From Nostoc sp. NMS2 (lineage in GTDB: Bacteria; Cyanobacteriota; Cyanobacteriia; Cyanobacteriales; Nostocaceae): a stretch of 64,000 nucleotides of DNA. Numbering within the stretch: position 1 is the first letter of the stretch; each line of letters starts with the position of its first letter. The notes beneath the pieces were generated by a model that was given only the letters and a program-made list of their open reading frames with translations, did not search any database and was not told the DNA's origin. Both the position numbers and the translations under genes were made by a program. Below are positions 35,801 through 44,215 of this stretch, in pieces. The stretch lies in NCBI RefSeq assembly GCF_017115105.1, contig NZ_JABXKH010000031.1:43060-107059 (forward strand), read 5' to 3'.

Positions 35801-35858
35801 ACTTACCCAAGACTTGGGTAATTTGTTCAGCTAAATATTGCTGGGAAAATGATGGCAT
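32820..35858 (-). CDS. Peptidase-containing ABC exporter with N-terminal cyclic-nucleotide-binding domain
   Basis: A 1012-residue fusion. Residues about 10-130 are a cNMP-binding-like domain (GVYIVLSGKVRLLD, LFSGASFGELTLF). A linker precedes a C39 peptidase domain near 300-420 with QQSASDCGASCLVM, HWEGKHYVVVYEV and IGDPAIGQ, giving an intact Cys-His-Asp triad. Six TM helices follow, then an ABC ATPase with GRSGSGKTT, LSGGQRQRLAIARALL and CFLIFDEATSHLD. Such transporters cleave double-glycine leaders and export the peptide, or export RTX proteins if the peptidase is inactive; here it looks active. It is 22 bp from the HTH gene and followed by hlyD. Confidence 0.92.
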   Translation of the reverse strand: MPSFSQQYLAEQITQVLGKSLSKEELDTCLGGLKIVEPQIAKQFWQATTTDTGVYIVLSGKVRLLDSSNNLITTLFSGASFGELTLFPEKEFSPYVARASANLKLCYINAETLQEVIRTSLSVRDRILRRAEVWDLLLLCCYNSLIGRNGSVEETFKALSLFERHNLESGSLSANLTKDIKLWLLHRGELLDSHGRRLTPGNIYVNPKQGSLQVAQSAIAYSLSNTDWQTALQHWPQLAELIDSQEPQTLLESGDFRKDSSQSPIPSIEPKQKQKRQRPYFPSPKVKAGHWLGRLTKRYPFFEQQSASDCGASCLVMISRYWGKRFNVNRIRDLTNVSRSGASMRGLTAAAESIGFATRPVKASFDKLAQQPLPAIAHWEGKHYVVVYEVNKKRVIIGDPAIGQRTLTASEFKASWTGYALLLQPTDLLRETQEATTQFWQFFDLVKPHSQVLLEVFIASMLIQVFGLVTPLFTQLLLDRVIVQGSTLTLNAVGLGLLIFGFFRVALNGLRQYLLDHTANRLSLTLLVGFIKHTFRLPLAFFESRYVGDIVSRVQENQKIQRFLTGEALSIGLDLMTVFVYVALMFWYSWQMALFSLAIVPPFVLLALIATPFLRRISREVFNASAKENSYLIQSLTGIRSVRSMAIEQTVRWHWEELLNNVIKKTFSGQVISNQLQIFSSSIESLVTTGLLWFGAWQVIQNQLTIGQLIAFNMLLGNVIRPFQRLVVLWNQLQEVIISTERINDVLEAEPEEDLQFQPRQTLSSLRGHILFENVTFRYHPESDINVLENLSFEIKPEQTIAVVGRSGSGKTTLSKLILGLYLPTDGKILIDGQDVTNISLRSLRSQIGVVDQDTFLFGGTIQENISIAHPEVSQEEIIEAARLAGADEFIKLMPMGYETQIGEGGGMLSGGQRQRLAIARALLGNPCFLIFDEATSHLDAESERIIQHNLTKILQGRTSLIIAHRLSTVRNADLILVLDRGILVESGTHDQLIAKKGHYFYLNQQQLAQTG

Positions 35859-35879
35859 TTTCTAACCTCCAAAACAGTA

Positions 35880-36479
35880 TTAGTTATTGGTCTGAATTAG
35901 ATTAAATGACCAATGCAAACTAGGTTCAGAGTTAGATTGCAAGTCGCAGATCGTAATACCAGTATCTTTATTTTTGTCAGTTTCTTGGGGAGAAGAATTT
36001 TTGCGTTTAGTAGAAAGTCCCATTTTTTTTAGCAGACGATTAACATGGCGATCGGTAATTGCAATGCCAAATTCATTTGCTAAATGTTTACTTAACCATT
36101 GTGCTGTCCAGCAGCTAAATGCGTAGCCATATTCACGCGGACTATTACTTACCAATTCTTTCAAGCGTTCAATGTATTGATCGTTAACAGTCTTAGGTCT
36201 ACCTATCGGTCGCTCATTCCATTTATGTGCTAAACCTGCCTCTGCTACACCAATCCAGTACCGTGCCATTTCCTGGGAACAACTTAATATTTCACAGATT
36301 TGGCTTTGAGATTTACCTTTATCAGCAAGTAACATAATTTCAATCCGCCGACGATATTCTGGTTGTAAATTAGCTTGCAGATTTTTCAGCAGTGCCTTCC
36401 GTTGAAAAGGCGTTAAGAACTTGCTCTCGTGCATGTCATAGCATTCAAAAGCTTTCTCTTGACTGAAGTTTTCTGACAT
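35880..36479 (-). CDS. Helix-turn-helix protein related to IS630-type transposase N-terminus
   Basis: A 199-residue DNA-binding protein. Residues about 37-85 form a homeodomain-like HTH (RRRIEIMLLADKGKSQSQIC, ILSCSQEMARYWI), with GRPKTVNDQYIERLKELV and a second winged HTH around 100-155 (YGYAFSCWTAQWLSKHL, FGIAITDRHVNRLLKKMGLS). This double-HTH layout equals the N-terminal region of IS630-family transposases, but no DDE catalytic domain follows. Its position 22 bp before the exporter gene, in the same direction, suggests a domesticated regulator of the operon. Confidence 0.75.
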   Translation of the reverse strand: MSENFSQEKAFECYDMHESKFLTPFQRKALLKNLQANLQPEYRRRIEIMLLADKGKSQSQICEILSCSQEMARYWIGVAEAGLAHKWNERPIGRPKTVNDQYIERLKELVSNSPREYGYAFSCWTAQWLSKHLANEFGIAITDRHVNRLLKKMGLSTKRKNSSPQETDKNKDTGITICDLQSNSEPSLHWSFNLIQTNN

Positions 36480-36790
36480 AATTTTTATCAGTTGCTACCA
36501 ACTGTCAAATGTGGGCAAATGTGTCTTTTGCAACTGTTTTTAATCCTGAAATATCAGGATATACAACTGCAAAATTAATTAGTCCTAGAAGGTTAATTAA
36601 ATATTGACGTGGTGTGCAAATAAAGCCAGGTATATATACCCCTAATATTCTGATAATTTAGGAGCGATATTACTGTCTTGATTCAGATTTTAATAAATTA
36701 AAATTGGACGTTAATGGTCTTCACTTGGAATAAAAATATTTCAAACCATTAAACTAATCACTGACTAGCCGCTAGAATTTGACAGATTTT

Positions 36791-36955
36791 CCTGAAGCCC
36801 GGTGCAATAATGGTCTTAACCAATACCATTGCCCTTTGTTGATGGTAATAGGCAAACACTTTCGAGGCTTCGGGTAGCCCTTATATTGATGATTTTACTG
36901 AATTCTACAATACGGTTTATAGATTAACCTACTAATATTTAAGTAGGTTAAGTTT
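36791..36955 (+). ncRNA. Candidate structured RNA followed by terminator-like hairpin
   Basis: CCTGAAGCC (36791-36799) pairs with GGCTTCGGG (36866-36874), enclosing AATGGT (36809-36814) pairing with ACCATT (36825-36830) and a related GATGGTAATAGGC segment. About 50 bp further on, TAACCTACT pairs with AGTAGGTTA (36925-36950) before GTTTT. A fold followed by a terminator in a 1.7-kb gene-free region suggests a small RNA on the plus strand, diverging from the HTH/exporter operon. Confidence 0.4.
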
Positions 36956-36959
36956 TGAT

Positions 36960-38206
36960 TACCAACAAAAAATTGGATCTTGTTACGTTAATGGGAAGCT
37001 AAAAACAGTCAAGGTCAGGTATGAATATAAATCTACTTCTTAGACTATCTAAAACTAGTTACTTTCTCATCAGTAGATAGTCCTAAATTTGAACCTATCT
37101 CGAATAAAATTGCAACGCCAAAGTGACAGTTACTCAATCTTTATCTTAATCCACTATTCCTTATTTAAGAATAATCCTACATCTAGTCAATAGCTTTGAC
37201 AAAAAATAAAAAATATTTATCAAAACTTGATAATAGTTTCACTAAAATATTACAAATTATCTGAAGAAAAAAAGTAAGAGTTTAACCATAGAGTTTCTAC
37301 TCTAAGAATTATTGCTAATTTAAAATTTCTTATCGGAACAAATTGCAAGATACCTAACTTATTGATTGCTAAAAAATACAATACTTTTATGAATTCATAT
37401 TAAGTCTACATCTGTCCATAGTAGGAAAACCACATACATTACTATCTGCCATATTTATGATGTAGATATCTATCTATAGTATGAAAATAATCTAGTTTGG
37501 CTAAAAAGGATTTGTAGACGTGTTTACAAATAATTTGCTCTAGCTAAAGACAGGTTTTACTAAACTTTTGAAAAAGTTGACAATTTCCTCTGGTTCAATA
37601 AATATTTTTGCAAGGTCATTCACTAGTCTTCGCTTTAGTATATTTAGACACCTCTACGAGGTATGCTTACGCTTAATTCCTTTCAAATCAAATAATTTCC
37701 TTCTCTATCTGGAAATGACTGAGGACAAATTGTAGTAACCAGTAGAAACTAAATCAGGAACCAAAACCTCTGGGGACTCCAGAGGTTTTTTCTTTAAACT
37801 ACGTTCCCCTGCTGACACTTCTATGAACAGGTAAGTAAGTCGGTGAGAATAAACCAAAACCCTTATCAATCAAAACGCTTGGGTTAAGCATTTCTTTTTT
37901 CTCTCTGCGGACTCTGCGCCTTGGCGGTTCGTTAAAAAATTGACTTCGATCGCAGAGTTTTAGCTTTAACCCAAGCGTATTGCCTTATCAATGACAAAGG
38001 ACAAAGGACAAAGGACAAATGACAGTCCTCTCCTGTCGGAGACGCTACGCGAACGCCAGTTAGCTTTAATTGTGCCGACTTACTTAGGTGATATCCGACA
38101 ACAAGCTGCGGCGTGTAAACATTCGACAATTCGATGTAGCAGCAAAAATTGTCGCAATGAATTAGTAGAGTAAGCTAAATTTAGATATAAGCTACTGGGA
38201 GTGGAG
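36960..38206. other. Gene-free AT-rich spacer
   Basis: Apart from the terminator at 37763, this stretch shows only AT-rich sequence to about 37720, a TTTCTCTCTGCGGACTCTGCG repeat near 37900 and AAAGGACAAAGGACAAAGGAC units near 37995. I read it for small peptides with double-glycine leaders that could be cargo of the neighbouring exporter and found none convincing. Confidence 0.5.
37763..37793 (+). terminator. Strong intrinsic terminator of an unknown plus-strand transcript
   Basis: AAAACCTCTGG (37763-37773) pairs with CCAGAGGTTTT (37779-37789) and continues into TTTT. No gene lies within 1.2 kb upstream on this strand, so it may end a small RNA. Confidence 0.75.
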
Positions 38207-38857
38207 ATGATGTTGTTGGAATTAAAGCGCATCCATGTTCCACCAGGACAAAGAGTGTTACTACGAGATGTAACCTGGCAGGAATTGGAAACAATTCTAG
38301 AGGATTTAGGGGAACACCGTGCAGCACGAATTGCTTATGACAGGGGAATACTGGAGATTATGGCACCACTGCCAGAACATGAATATGATAAAGAAATTAT
38401 TGGCGATTTAGTCAAAGCACTTCTGGAAGAGCTAAATACTGAGTTCATCAGCCTTGGTTCTACCACTTTGAAAAACCAAGCAATGGCTCAAGGTATAGAA
38501 CCTGACCAGTGTTTTTATATAAAAAATGAATCTAAGATTCGTGGGAAGAAGCGTCTAGATTTAACAGTAGACCCCCCTCCAGATTTAGCTCTAGAAATTG
38601 ATATTACTTCTCGCACTCATCCTAATATTTATGAAGTATTAAAAGTTCCTGAACTTTGGCGTTTTGCTAAAGGGAAACTTCAAATTAATATTCTTCAAGA
38701 CGAGCATTATGTAGAGTCTCAGCAAAGTCTAAATTTTCCTCAATTTAAACTAGTTGAAGCGATTCCCCAATATCTCAAGCAAAGTACAACAGCAGGAAGA
38801 AATGCAACGCTCAAAGCTTTTCGGCTTTGGGTACAAAAGCAGATACAACAGGAATAA
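38207..38857 (+). CDS. Uma2-family (DUF820) putative endonuclease
   Basis: A 216-residue Uma2 protein of the cyanobacterial type: LRDVTWQELETILEDLGE, ARIAYDRGILEIMAPLPEHE, then DQCFYIKNESKIRG, DPPPDLALEIDITSRT and YEVLKVPELWRFAKGKLQI. The Asp in PPPDLALEID and the Glu form the PD-(D/E)XK-like core. These proteins are encoded in dozens of copies in Nostoc genomes with unknown function. A GTG two codons upstream is an alternative start; ATG 38207 has GGGAG upstream. Confidence 0.85.
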   Translation: MMLLELKRIHVPPGQRVLLRDVTWQELETILEDLGEHRAARIAYDRGILEIMAPLPEHEYDKEIIGDLVKALLEELNTEFISLGSTTLKNQAMAQGIEPDQCFYIKNESKIRGKKRLDLTVDPPPDLALEIDITSRTHPNIYEVLKVPELWRFAKGKLQINILQDEHYVESQQSLNFPQFKLVEAIPQYLKQSTTAGRNATLKAFRLWVQKQIQQE

Positions 38858-38994
38858 TTTGTAATTAAGAATTAGTTTTGGGTAATGAGCCGCCTAATTT
38901 CAGTCCTATTTTGGTAGGGAACCAGGATGAACAGCGACCAAAGCCGCTTATCCTGTCTCCCGTACATAGTCTCAGGTCATTAAATCCAGATTAC

Positions 38995-39231
38995 CTAGTA
39001 ATGATTGAGGTTAATACCAGCTTCTTTCGCCATTGCTTCTAACCCTTTAACTTCTAGGGTTTTAATTGCTTTGGTAGACAGCTTTAATTTTACCCAGCGA
39101 TTTCCGCCTTGCCACCAAATACGCTTGCTTTGCAGATTGGCGTGCTGAAGGCGTTTTGTACGACGGTGGGAGTGGGAAACAGCAAAGGCGTTATTTGCCT
39201 TTTTACCGGTTAGTTCACAGCGACGAGACAT
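38995..39231 (-). CDS. rpmB: 50S ribosomal protein L28
   Basis: The 78-residue L28: [27 protein letters not shown], then [28 protein letters not shown]. Full length and typical of cyanobacteria. It is monocistronic, downstream of htpG in the same direction, with a repeat-rich gap between them. Confidence 0.95.
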   Translation of the reverse strand: MSRRCELTGKKANNAFAVSHSHRRTKRLQHANLQSKRIWWQGGNRWVKLKLSTKAIKTLEVKGLEAMAKEAGINLNHY

Positions 39232-39296
39232 AGCAAGTATCTCCAGATTGTTATTTTAATACAGCCTTTCCATTCTATGTCTTAGACAACAGAAGT

Positions 39297-39438
39297 GGAG
39301 AGGGGAGTGGGGGAGATGAAGGAGATGAGGGGGATGAGGGAGCAGGGGGAAGTCACAGTAAGTTTTTCCCCTCTGCCTCTTGTACCCAATGCCCAATGCC
39401 CAATACCCAATGCCCCATTCCCCATTCCCCATTCCCCA
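39297..39438 (+). repeat. GATGAGG and CCCAATGCCC/CCCCATT tandem repeats
   Basis: GGGGAGATGAAGGAGATGAGG is followed by a pyrimidine-rich half and then CCAATGCCCAATGCCCAATA and CCCCATTCCCCATTCCCCATT units, the classical heptanucleotide repeats of heterocystous cyanobacteria. Confidence 0.8.
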
Positions 39439-41427
39439 CTATTTACTAGCTTGTTCCGTCAGCTTGGTGAGTACCTCATTCGATCGCTCGACGAAAGATT
39501 TCATTCCCTCAGCGTCAAAGCCTTTCTGAGACATCAGCGCTAAATCGTAGACGTGTTGGCAAATCAAGTTTACTAACTGATCGGTAGGCGATTGACCGTC
39601 ACCTTGAATAATAGTACCTTGGTTCAGATTTGCCAGATTTTGAATGAGTGGGTGAGCAGTATTAACCAGCAAAATGTGATCTTCGGGAAACTCTGCTGTC
39701 CCCTGCTGCATCATAGCGTTCATTTCTCGCAGGCGGCGAAGAATCTCTGGTAAAAGCACGATCGCAGGTGGTGTACCTTGAGGATCGTCTGATTTCAACG
39801 CTTCGGTACGGATGTTGAGTTTGGGTTTGTTGAGAGATTTTTCAAATAACTCTTTAATCGTCTCACTGCGGGTTTTATTCGTCTTGGGATCGACAATTTC
39901 TTTATCTTTATCTTGTTCCAGCAGAGTATTATCTAAATCTGAGTCTACCCGCGTAAACTTGACATCCTGATATTCCCGCTCTAGGAAGTTGATAAAGTGG
40001 GTGTCGATGAAGGAGTCCATAAACAGAACTTCCAAGCCTTGATTTTTGTGTAGTTCTATGTATGTAGCTTGGGTTGTTTCATCGGTGCTGTAGAAAACCC
40101 GGTTTTCGTTACGTTCTTTGTTGCGTTCTAGATACTCTTTCAGTGTGGTGTAAGGAGCGCTGGGTGTTGAGTTTTCAGCACTGGGTGAAGGAGTGACATC
40201 TTGCCAAGCATCCCCGTCTGAAGACTGGACTTCAACCACTGGAGTTTCAGCAGCAGCTTTTTCTGTCAGCTTGGCGGTGGTGCGGAAAACGATGATATCT
40301 TCGATTTGTTTTTTGAATTTATCGTCGTTGAGAACGCCGAATTTTACAAAAGTACCAAGATCCTTCCAAGCACTGATATATTGTTCACGATTATCGCGGA
40401 AAAGTTCTTTGAGGCGATCGCCTACTTTTTTAGCAATGTAGTCACCAATTCGCTTCACAGTGCGATCGCCTTGCAAGGCACTACGCGATACGTTCAAGGG
40501 AATATCGGTGCTATCAATCACACCCCGCATCGGCATCAAAAATTGCGGGATAATTTCTTCGCAGTTGTCGCTAACAAAAACTTGATTGCAAAATAGCTTG
40601 ATCTGCCCTTTCGTAACATCTACATCCGGCCTCATTTTGGGGAAATACAGAATGCCGTTAATGATAAAGGGATAGTCAGTATTTAAATGTACCCACAACA
40701 GAGGTTCTTCCTGAAAAGGATACAGGTAGCGGTAAAACTCTAAATAATCTTCTTGACTCAGATTACTCGGAGACTCTCGCCACGGTGCTTTTTGCTTATT
40801 TAATACTTCGCCTTCTAGTTTGATTGGTACTGGCAAAAAATCGCAGTAAGTCTTGACAAGATTCTTAATCCGTGCGTCCTCTAGAAATTCCTCCTCTTCT
40901 CCTTGCAGGCTGAGAGTAATAGTAGTGCCGCGAGTTGTCCGGGACGAATCTTCTAGGGTGAAAGCGGGGGAACCATCGCAAGTCCAGTGAACCGCCTCCG
41001 CCCCTTCTTGGTATGAAAGCGTATCAATTTCTACCTTTTGCGCCACCATGAAGGAAGAGTAGAAACCAAGACCGAAGTGGCCAATTATGGGTTGATCTGA
41101 TTTGCCTTCATACTTATGAATAAATTCTTCAGCACTAGAGAAGGCAACCTGATTGATATATTTCTTAACTTCATCTGCCGTCATCCCGATACCGTTATCG
41201 GAAATGGATAGGGTTTTGTTATCTTTGTCAATGGCAATTTTAATTTCCGGTTCGCCGATGTCTCCAGCGTAATCTCCGGCGCGGGATACCATTTTCAGCT
41301 TTTGGATAGCGTCTACAGCGTTGGATACCAGTTCCCGCAAAAAGATTTGGTGATCTGAGTAAAGCGACTTCTTAATGATCGGGAAAATATTCTCAGTATG
41401 AATACTGATAGTGCCTTGTTCTAGCAT
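39439..41427 (-). CDS. htpG: Molecular chaperone HtpG (Hsp90)
   Basis: A 662-residue Hsp90. The N-terminal GHKL ATPase domain shows FLRELVSNAVDAIQKL, LSISDNGIGMTADEV, GHFGLGFYSSFMVA and TTRGTTITLSLQ. The middle domain holds LLWVHLNTDYPF and DIPLNVSRSALQGD with the catalytic Arg. The C-terminal dimerisation domain ends near EVLTKLTEQASK and lacks the eukaryotic MEEVD tail, as expected. In cyanobacteria HtpG protects photosynthesis proteins in heat and cold stress. Single gene; upstream spacer has no obvious CIRCE element. Confidence 0.95.
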   Translation of the reverse strand: MLEQGTISIHTENIFPIIKKSLYSDHQIFLRELVSNAVDAIQKLKMVSRAGDYAGDIGEPEIKIAIDKDNKTLSISDNGIGMTADEVKKYINQVAFSSAEEFIHKYEGKSDQPIIGHFGLGFYSSFMVAQKVEIDTLSYQEGAEAVHWTCDGSPAFTLEDSSRTTRGTTITLSLQGEEEEFLEDARIKNLVKTYCDFLPVPIKLEGEVLNKQKAPWRESPSNLSQEDYLEFYRYLYPFQEEPLLWVHLNTDYPFIINGILYFPKMRPDVDVTKGQIKLFCNQVFVSDNCEEIIPQFLMPMRGVIDSTDIPLNVSRSALQGDRTVKRIGDYIAKKVGDRLKELFRDNREQYISAWKDLGTFVKFGVLNDDKFKKQIEDIIVFRTTAKLTEKAAAETPVVEVQSSDGDAWQDVTPSPSAENSTPSAPYTTLKEYLERNKERNENRVFYSTDETTQATYIELHKNQGLEVLFMDSFIDTHFINFLEREYQDVKFTRVDSDLDNTLLEQDKDKEIVDPKTNKTRSETIKELFEKSLNKPKLNIRTEALKSDDPQGTPPAIVLLPEILRRLREMNAMMQQGTAEFPEDHILLVNTAHPLIQNLANLNQGTIIQGDGQSPTDQLVNLICQHVYDLALMSQKGFDAEGMKSFVERSNEVLTKLTEQASK

Positions 41428-41645
41428 AATTGGTAATTTTCGATGTTAGTATCTGAAATGATGATAGTGGCTAATATAGCCTAACCCTCTGCTTTCCAGG
41501 ATAAACCCGGAGAACACAGGAGAGTATGATACCAATTAGGATTTTAAAAGCATAGCTAAGGTAATCGCACCTTTTTTGAGCATTGTTTGCCCCCATTTTC
41601 TGATTCGGATTTCCCTACTCCCTCATCTCCCCCACTCCCCACTCC

Positions 41646-42287
41646 CTAAGTATTGCTAGAATTTTTCTCTAACACCAAAAAATAGTGATACGGATAACTA
41701 GGATCGATAAATTCTTGCTTGACAGTTAACCCAGCATTGGCAACAGAGTTTAAAATCCGTTTTTTGGGATATCCTTTCAAACCCATTTCCCAGTAATGCT
41801 CGTTACATACTGGCGTTGTACTCCAGAATTTGGGCACATTGAGTAATAAATGCCTTGGTCTACCTGAGAAAGAGGTTTTGCTCTGAAATGACAAGTATTG
41901 AGTACAATAAGGAATCGAAATCACCAAAAATTTCTTTGTTGCTTCGGCAAGTTTTTTCAGTGCTTCTTCTGACTGTTCGTAAGGAAAGTGTTCCAGCACT
42001 TGAAACAGGACAATCGCATCAAATTTATCTTTTGGCAACGAAAAATCTGTAGTCAAATCCAAAATCATGTCTGGCTTGAGGTTGGGATCAACATCAGCAG
42101 TAGTGACGTTGTATCCATTATTCTTCAAGATGTCTGTTAACAGAGAATTAAAAATCCCAATTTCCAGAACGTTTTTTACCTGATTACCCAGCGAAAAAAT
42201 TAGACGCAACTGGTGGTGATAACTGACGAGTCGATTTTTTGATAAATATTCCGAATTTCTAATATCTAACGAAGTGATAAGTTGCAT
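41646..42287 (-). CDS. Class I SAM-dependent methyltransferase
   Basis: A 213-residue methyltransferase of the Methyltransf_11/23 type: motif I VKNVLEIGIFNSLLTDIL (the usual GxGxG is altered to GIFNS), then YNVTTADVDPNLKPDMILDL, DAIVLFQVLEHFPYEQ and ATKKFLVISIPY. The C-terminal part (RHLLLNVPKFWST, NEHYWEMGLKGYPKKRI) resembles enzymes of sugar or lipid modification clusters. Substrate unknown; the gene stands alone. Confidence 0.75.
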   Translation of the reverse strand: MQLITSLDIRNSEYLSKNRLVSYHHQLRLIFSLGNQVKNVLEIGIFNSLLTDILKNNGYNVTTADVDPNLKPDMILDLTTDFSLPKDKFDAIVLFQVLEHFPYEQSEEALKKLAEATKKFLVISIPYCTQYLSFQSKTSFSGRPRHLLLNVPKFWSTTPVCNEHYWEMGLKGYPKKRILNSVANAGLTVKQEFIDPSYPYHYFLVLEKNSSNT

Positions 42288-42439
42288 AAATACTGCCTAC
42301 CTAATCTGATGGAATAACTAATTTGGTGGGTACACAACTACAGGATTCCCCGAAAAATAGTGAAAATAACAGCACCTTGCCTCGATGACTGGAATAATAC
42401 TGGTGCTATATTTTACTCTTTACTGATTTAGAGCTTACG

Positions 42440-42800
42440 CATAAGAGATCCCCCAACTCACTTAAAAAGGGCAGGGTGGTTTCATACGAAGAAAGAAAAA
42501 TACATAAATTCTGATTTCTCGTTTTGTAGCATGGCTTTTTACCCCTCTCCAAAACGGAGAGAGGCTTTGAAACCCAGTTTTAGTTTTTCTCTGCTTGTAT
42601 GAAACCACTCTGCCCAACTCCCTTAAAAAGGGGAGGATTTCAAAAGCCACCTTTTTAAGGCTACGGTTTACACACAAGTCTTTTAGAGTTGTCCCATAGC
42701 ATTTAGATCCTCCTAAATCCACCTTAAAAAGGGGGACTTTGACTCCGGTTCCACCCTTTTTAAGGGGGGTTAGGGGGGATCTAGGCTCCAGGTTTTGAAT
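42440..42800. repeat. Cluster of dispersed repeats upstream of the ATPase gene
   Basis: Units TTAAAAAGGGCAGGGTGG, GGCTACGGTTTACACACAAG (the same family as at 52.8-53.3 kb) and the hairpin pair CCTAAATCCACCTTAAAAAG/CTTTTTAAGGGGGGTTAGG fill this 600-bp spacer. No gene is supported here. Confidence 0.65.
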
Positions 42801-42889
42801 GCGTGAGTCCTGTAATTTCTTCTTTTACCCAGCACCTTAATTCTCTATAATCTCCATTATTATGAGCAACATTGCAATATTTTTTACCT

Positions 42890-44215
42890 ATGGTTAATAG
42901 TTCTGACTTACTCGCAAAACTCTACAATGCCTTTAACCCCTTTGAACCCTTACCCGCAGGCGATCCAAAATATGTAGATTGTCAGGATGTGCGCGGAGAT
43001 GCGGATATCGAGCAAGAGTTGGGAAATCGGATGCGATTAGCAGATACAAATACTTGTCAATTGTATTCTGGACATCGGGGTGCGGGTAAGTCTACAGAAT
43101 TACTCAGGTTAAAGAAATATTTAGAAAATCGGGAATTTTATGTTGTGTATTTTGCGGCTGATGAAGAGGATATCGATTCAGAAGATGCCCAATATACAGA
43201 TATACTCCTCGCCTGTACCCGCCGTTTACTCAAAGATTTAAAAGAAATTGCTAGTCCTGATCCTATACTCGACTGGTTAAAAGGTCGTTGGGAAGATTTG
43301 AAAGATTTAGCGCAGACTCCCATAGAATTTGAGAGTCTGGGAGTAGAAGCACAGCTAACTCAATTCGCCAAGTTGACCGCAAATTTAAGGGCTGTTCCTG
43401 AATTACGCCAGAAGATTCGCCAAAAAATTGATCCTTACACCGTTACCTTAATTCAGGTGTTAAATGAGTTCCTACTGGATGCAAAACAGCACTTACCTAA
43501 TGGCTATAATAAACTGGCGGTAATTATTGATAACTTAGACCGGATGGTGTTAGTCAAAGATGGAGAACGCACCAACTATGAAGAAGTCTTTTTAGACCGT
43601 AGCGAACAACTCCAAGCTTTAGATTGCCATTTGATTTACACTGTCCCCATTTCAATGGTCTATTCTACAAGGGCAACAGACCTCAGAGATATCTACGGCG
43701 ACCCCCAAATTTTGCCGATGATTATGGTAAACACTCTCAAGGGAGACGTTTACCAGCCAGGACTCAAGAAAGTTAAAGAAGTAATTAACAAGCGAGTCCG
43801 GCAAATTGCACCGGAACTATCACTAGAGAAGGAAATTTTCGACAGTCCCCAAACCTTAGACAGACTTTGTTTAATGAGTGGAGGTCATGTGAGGAATTTG
43901 CTATTGTTAACTCAAGATGCCATTGGACGTACTGAAGAGTTACCTGTTTCAGAAAAGGCGGTGCGACGAGCAATTACTCAAGCCAGAGATACTTATCGCC
44001 GCGCTGTGGAAAATCATCAATGGTGTCTGTTAGCGGAAGTGTCTTGTTCTAAGCGCATTATTAATGATGACTTGTATCGCAGTTTGATGTATAACCGTTG
44101 TCTTTTAGAATACCGCTATTTGGATGATGATGGAGAAATGCAGCGTTGGTATGATATTCATCCATTGATTCAAGGAATTCCAGAATTTAAAGAAGCCGTA
44201 GCGAAACTTGCATGA
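42890..44215 (+). CDS. AAA/STAND-like P-loop ATPase of an ATPase-TPR gene pair
   Basis: A 441-residue ATPase with Walker A GHRGAGKST at 61-69, Walker B KLAVIIDNLDRM near 220, a sensor-like HLIYTVPISMVY and a C-terminal winged-helix-like region with LMSGGHVRNLLLLTQDAI and MQRWYDIHPLIQG. No transmembrane or nuclease domain. The next gene starts within its stop codon (ATGA), so the two products are probably made in equal amounts. I recall such ATPase plus TPR pairs in many cyanobacteria, without known function. The architecture (ATP switch plus repeat sensor) resembles conflict or signalling systems. ATG 42890 is chosen over TTG 42872. Confidence 0.75.
   Translation: MVNSSDLLAKLYNAFNPFEPLPAGDPKYVDCQDVRGDADIEQELGNRMRLADTNTCQLYSGHRGAGKSTELLRLKKYLENREFYVVYFAADEEDIDSEDAQYTDILLACTRRLLKDLKEIASPDPILDWLKGRWEDLKDLAQTPIEFESLGVEAQLTQFAKLTANLRAVPELRQKIRQKIDPYTVTLIQVLNEFLLDAKQHLPNGYNKLAVIIDNLDRMVLVKDGERTNYEEVFLDRSEQLQALDCHLIYTVPISMVYSTRATDLRDIYGDPQILPMIMVNTLKGDVYQPGLKKVKEVINKRVRQIAPELSLEKEIFDSPQTLDRLCLMSGGHVRNLLLLTQDAIGRTEELPVSEKAVRRAITQARDTYRRAVENHQWCLLAEVSCSKRIINDDLYRSLMYNRCLLEYRYLDDDGEMQRWYDIHPLIQGIPEFKEAVAKLA

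Noticed and set aside
39297..39440. CRISPR-like appearance of regularly spaced CCCAATG/CCCCATT units (also at 16.2, 26.9 and 60.8 kb)
   Set aside because: Units are seven bases long, directly abutting and without unique spacers; they are short tandem repeats typical of heterocystous cyanobacteria.
42462..42722. 86-codon minus-strand frame upstream of the ATPase gene
   Set aside because: Composed of dispersed AAAAAGGG/CCCTTTTT repeats; no homology features.
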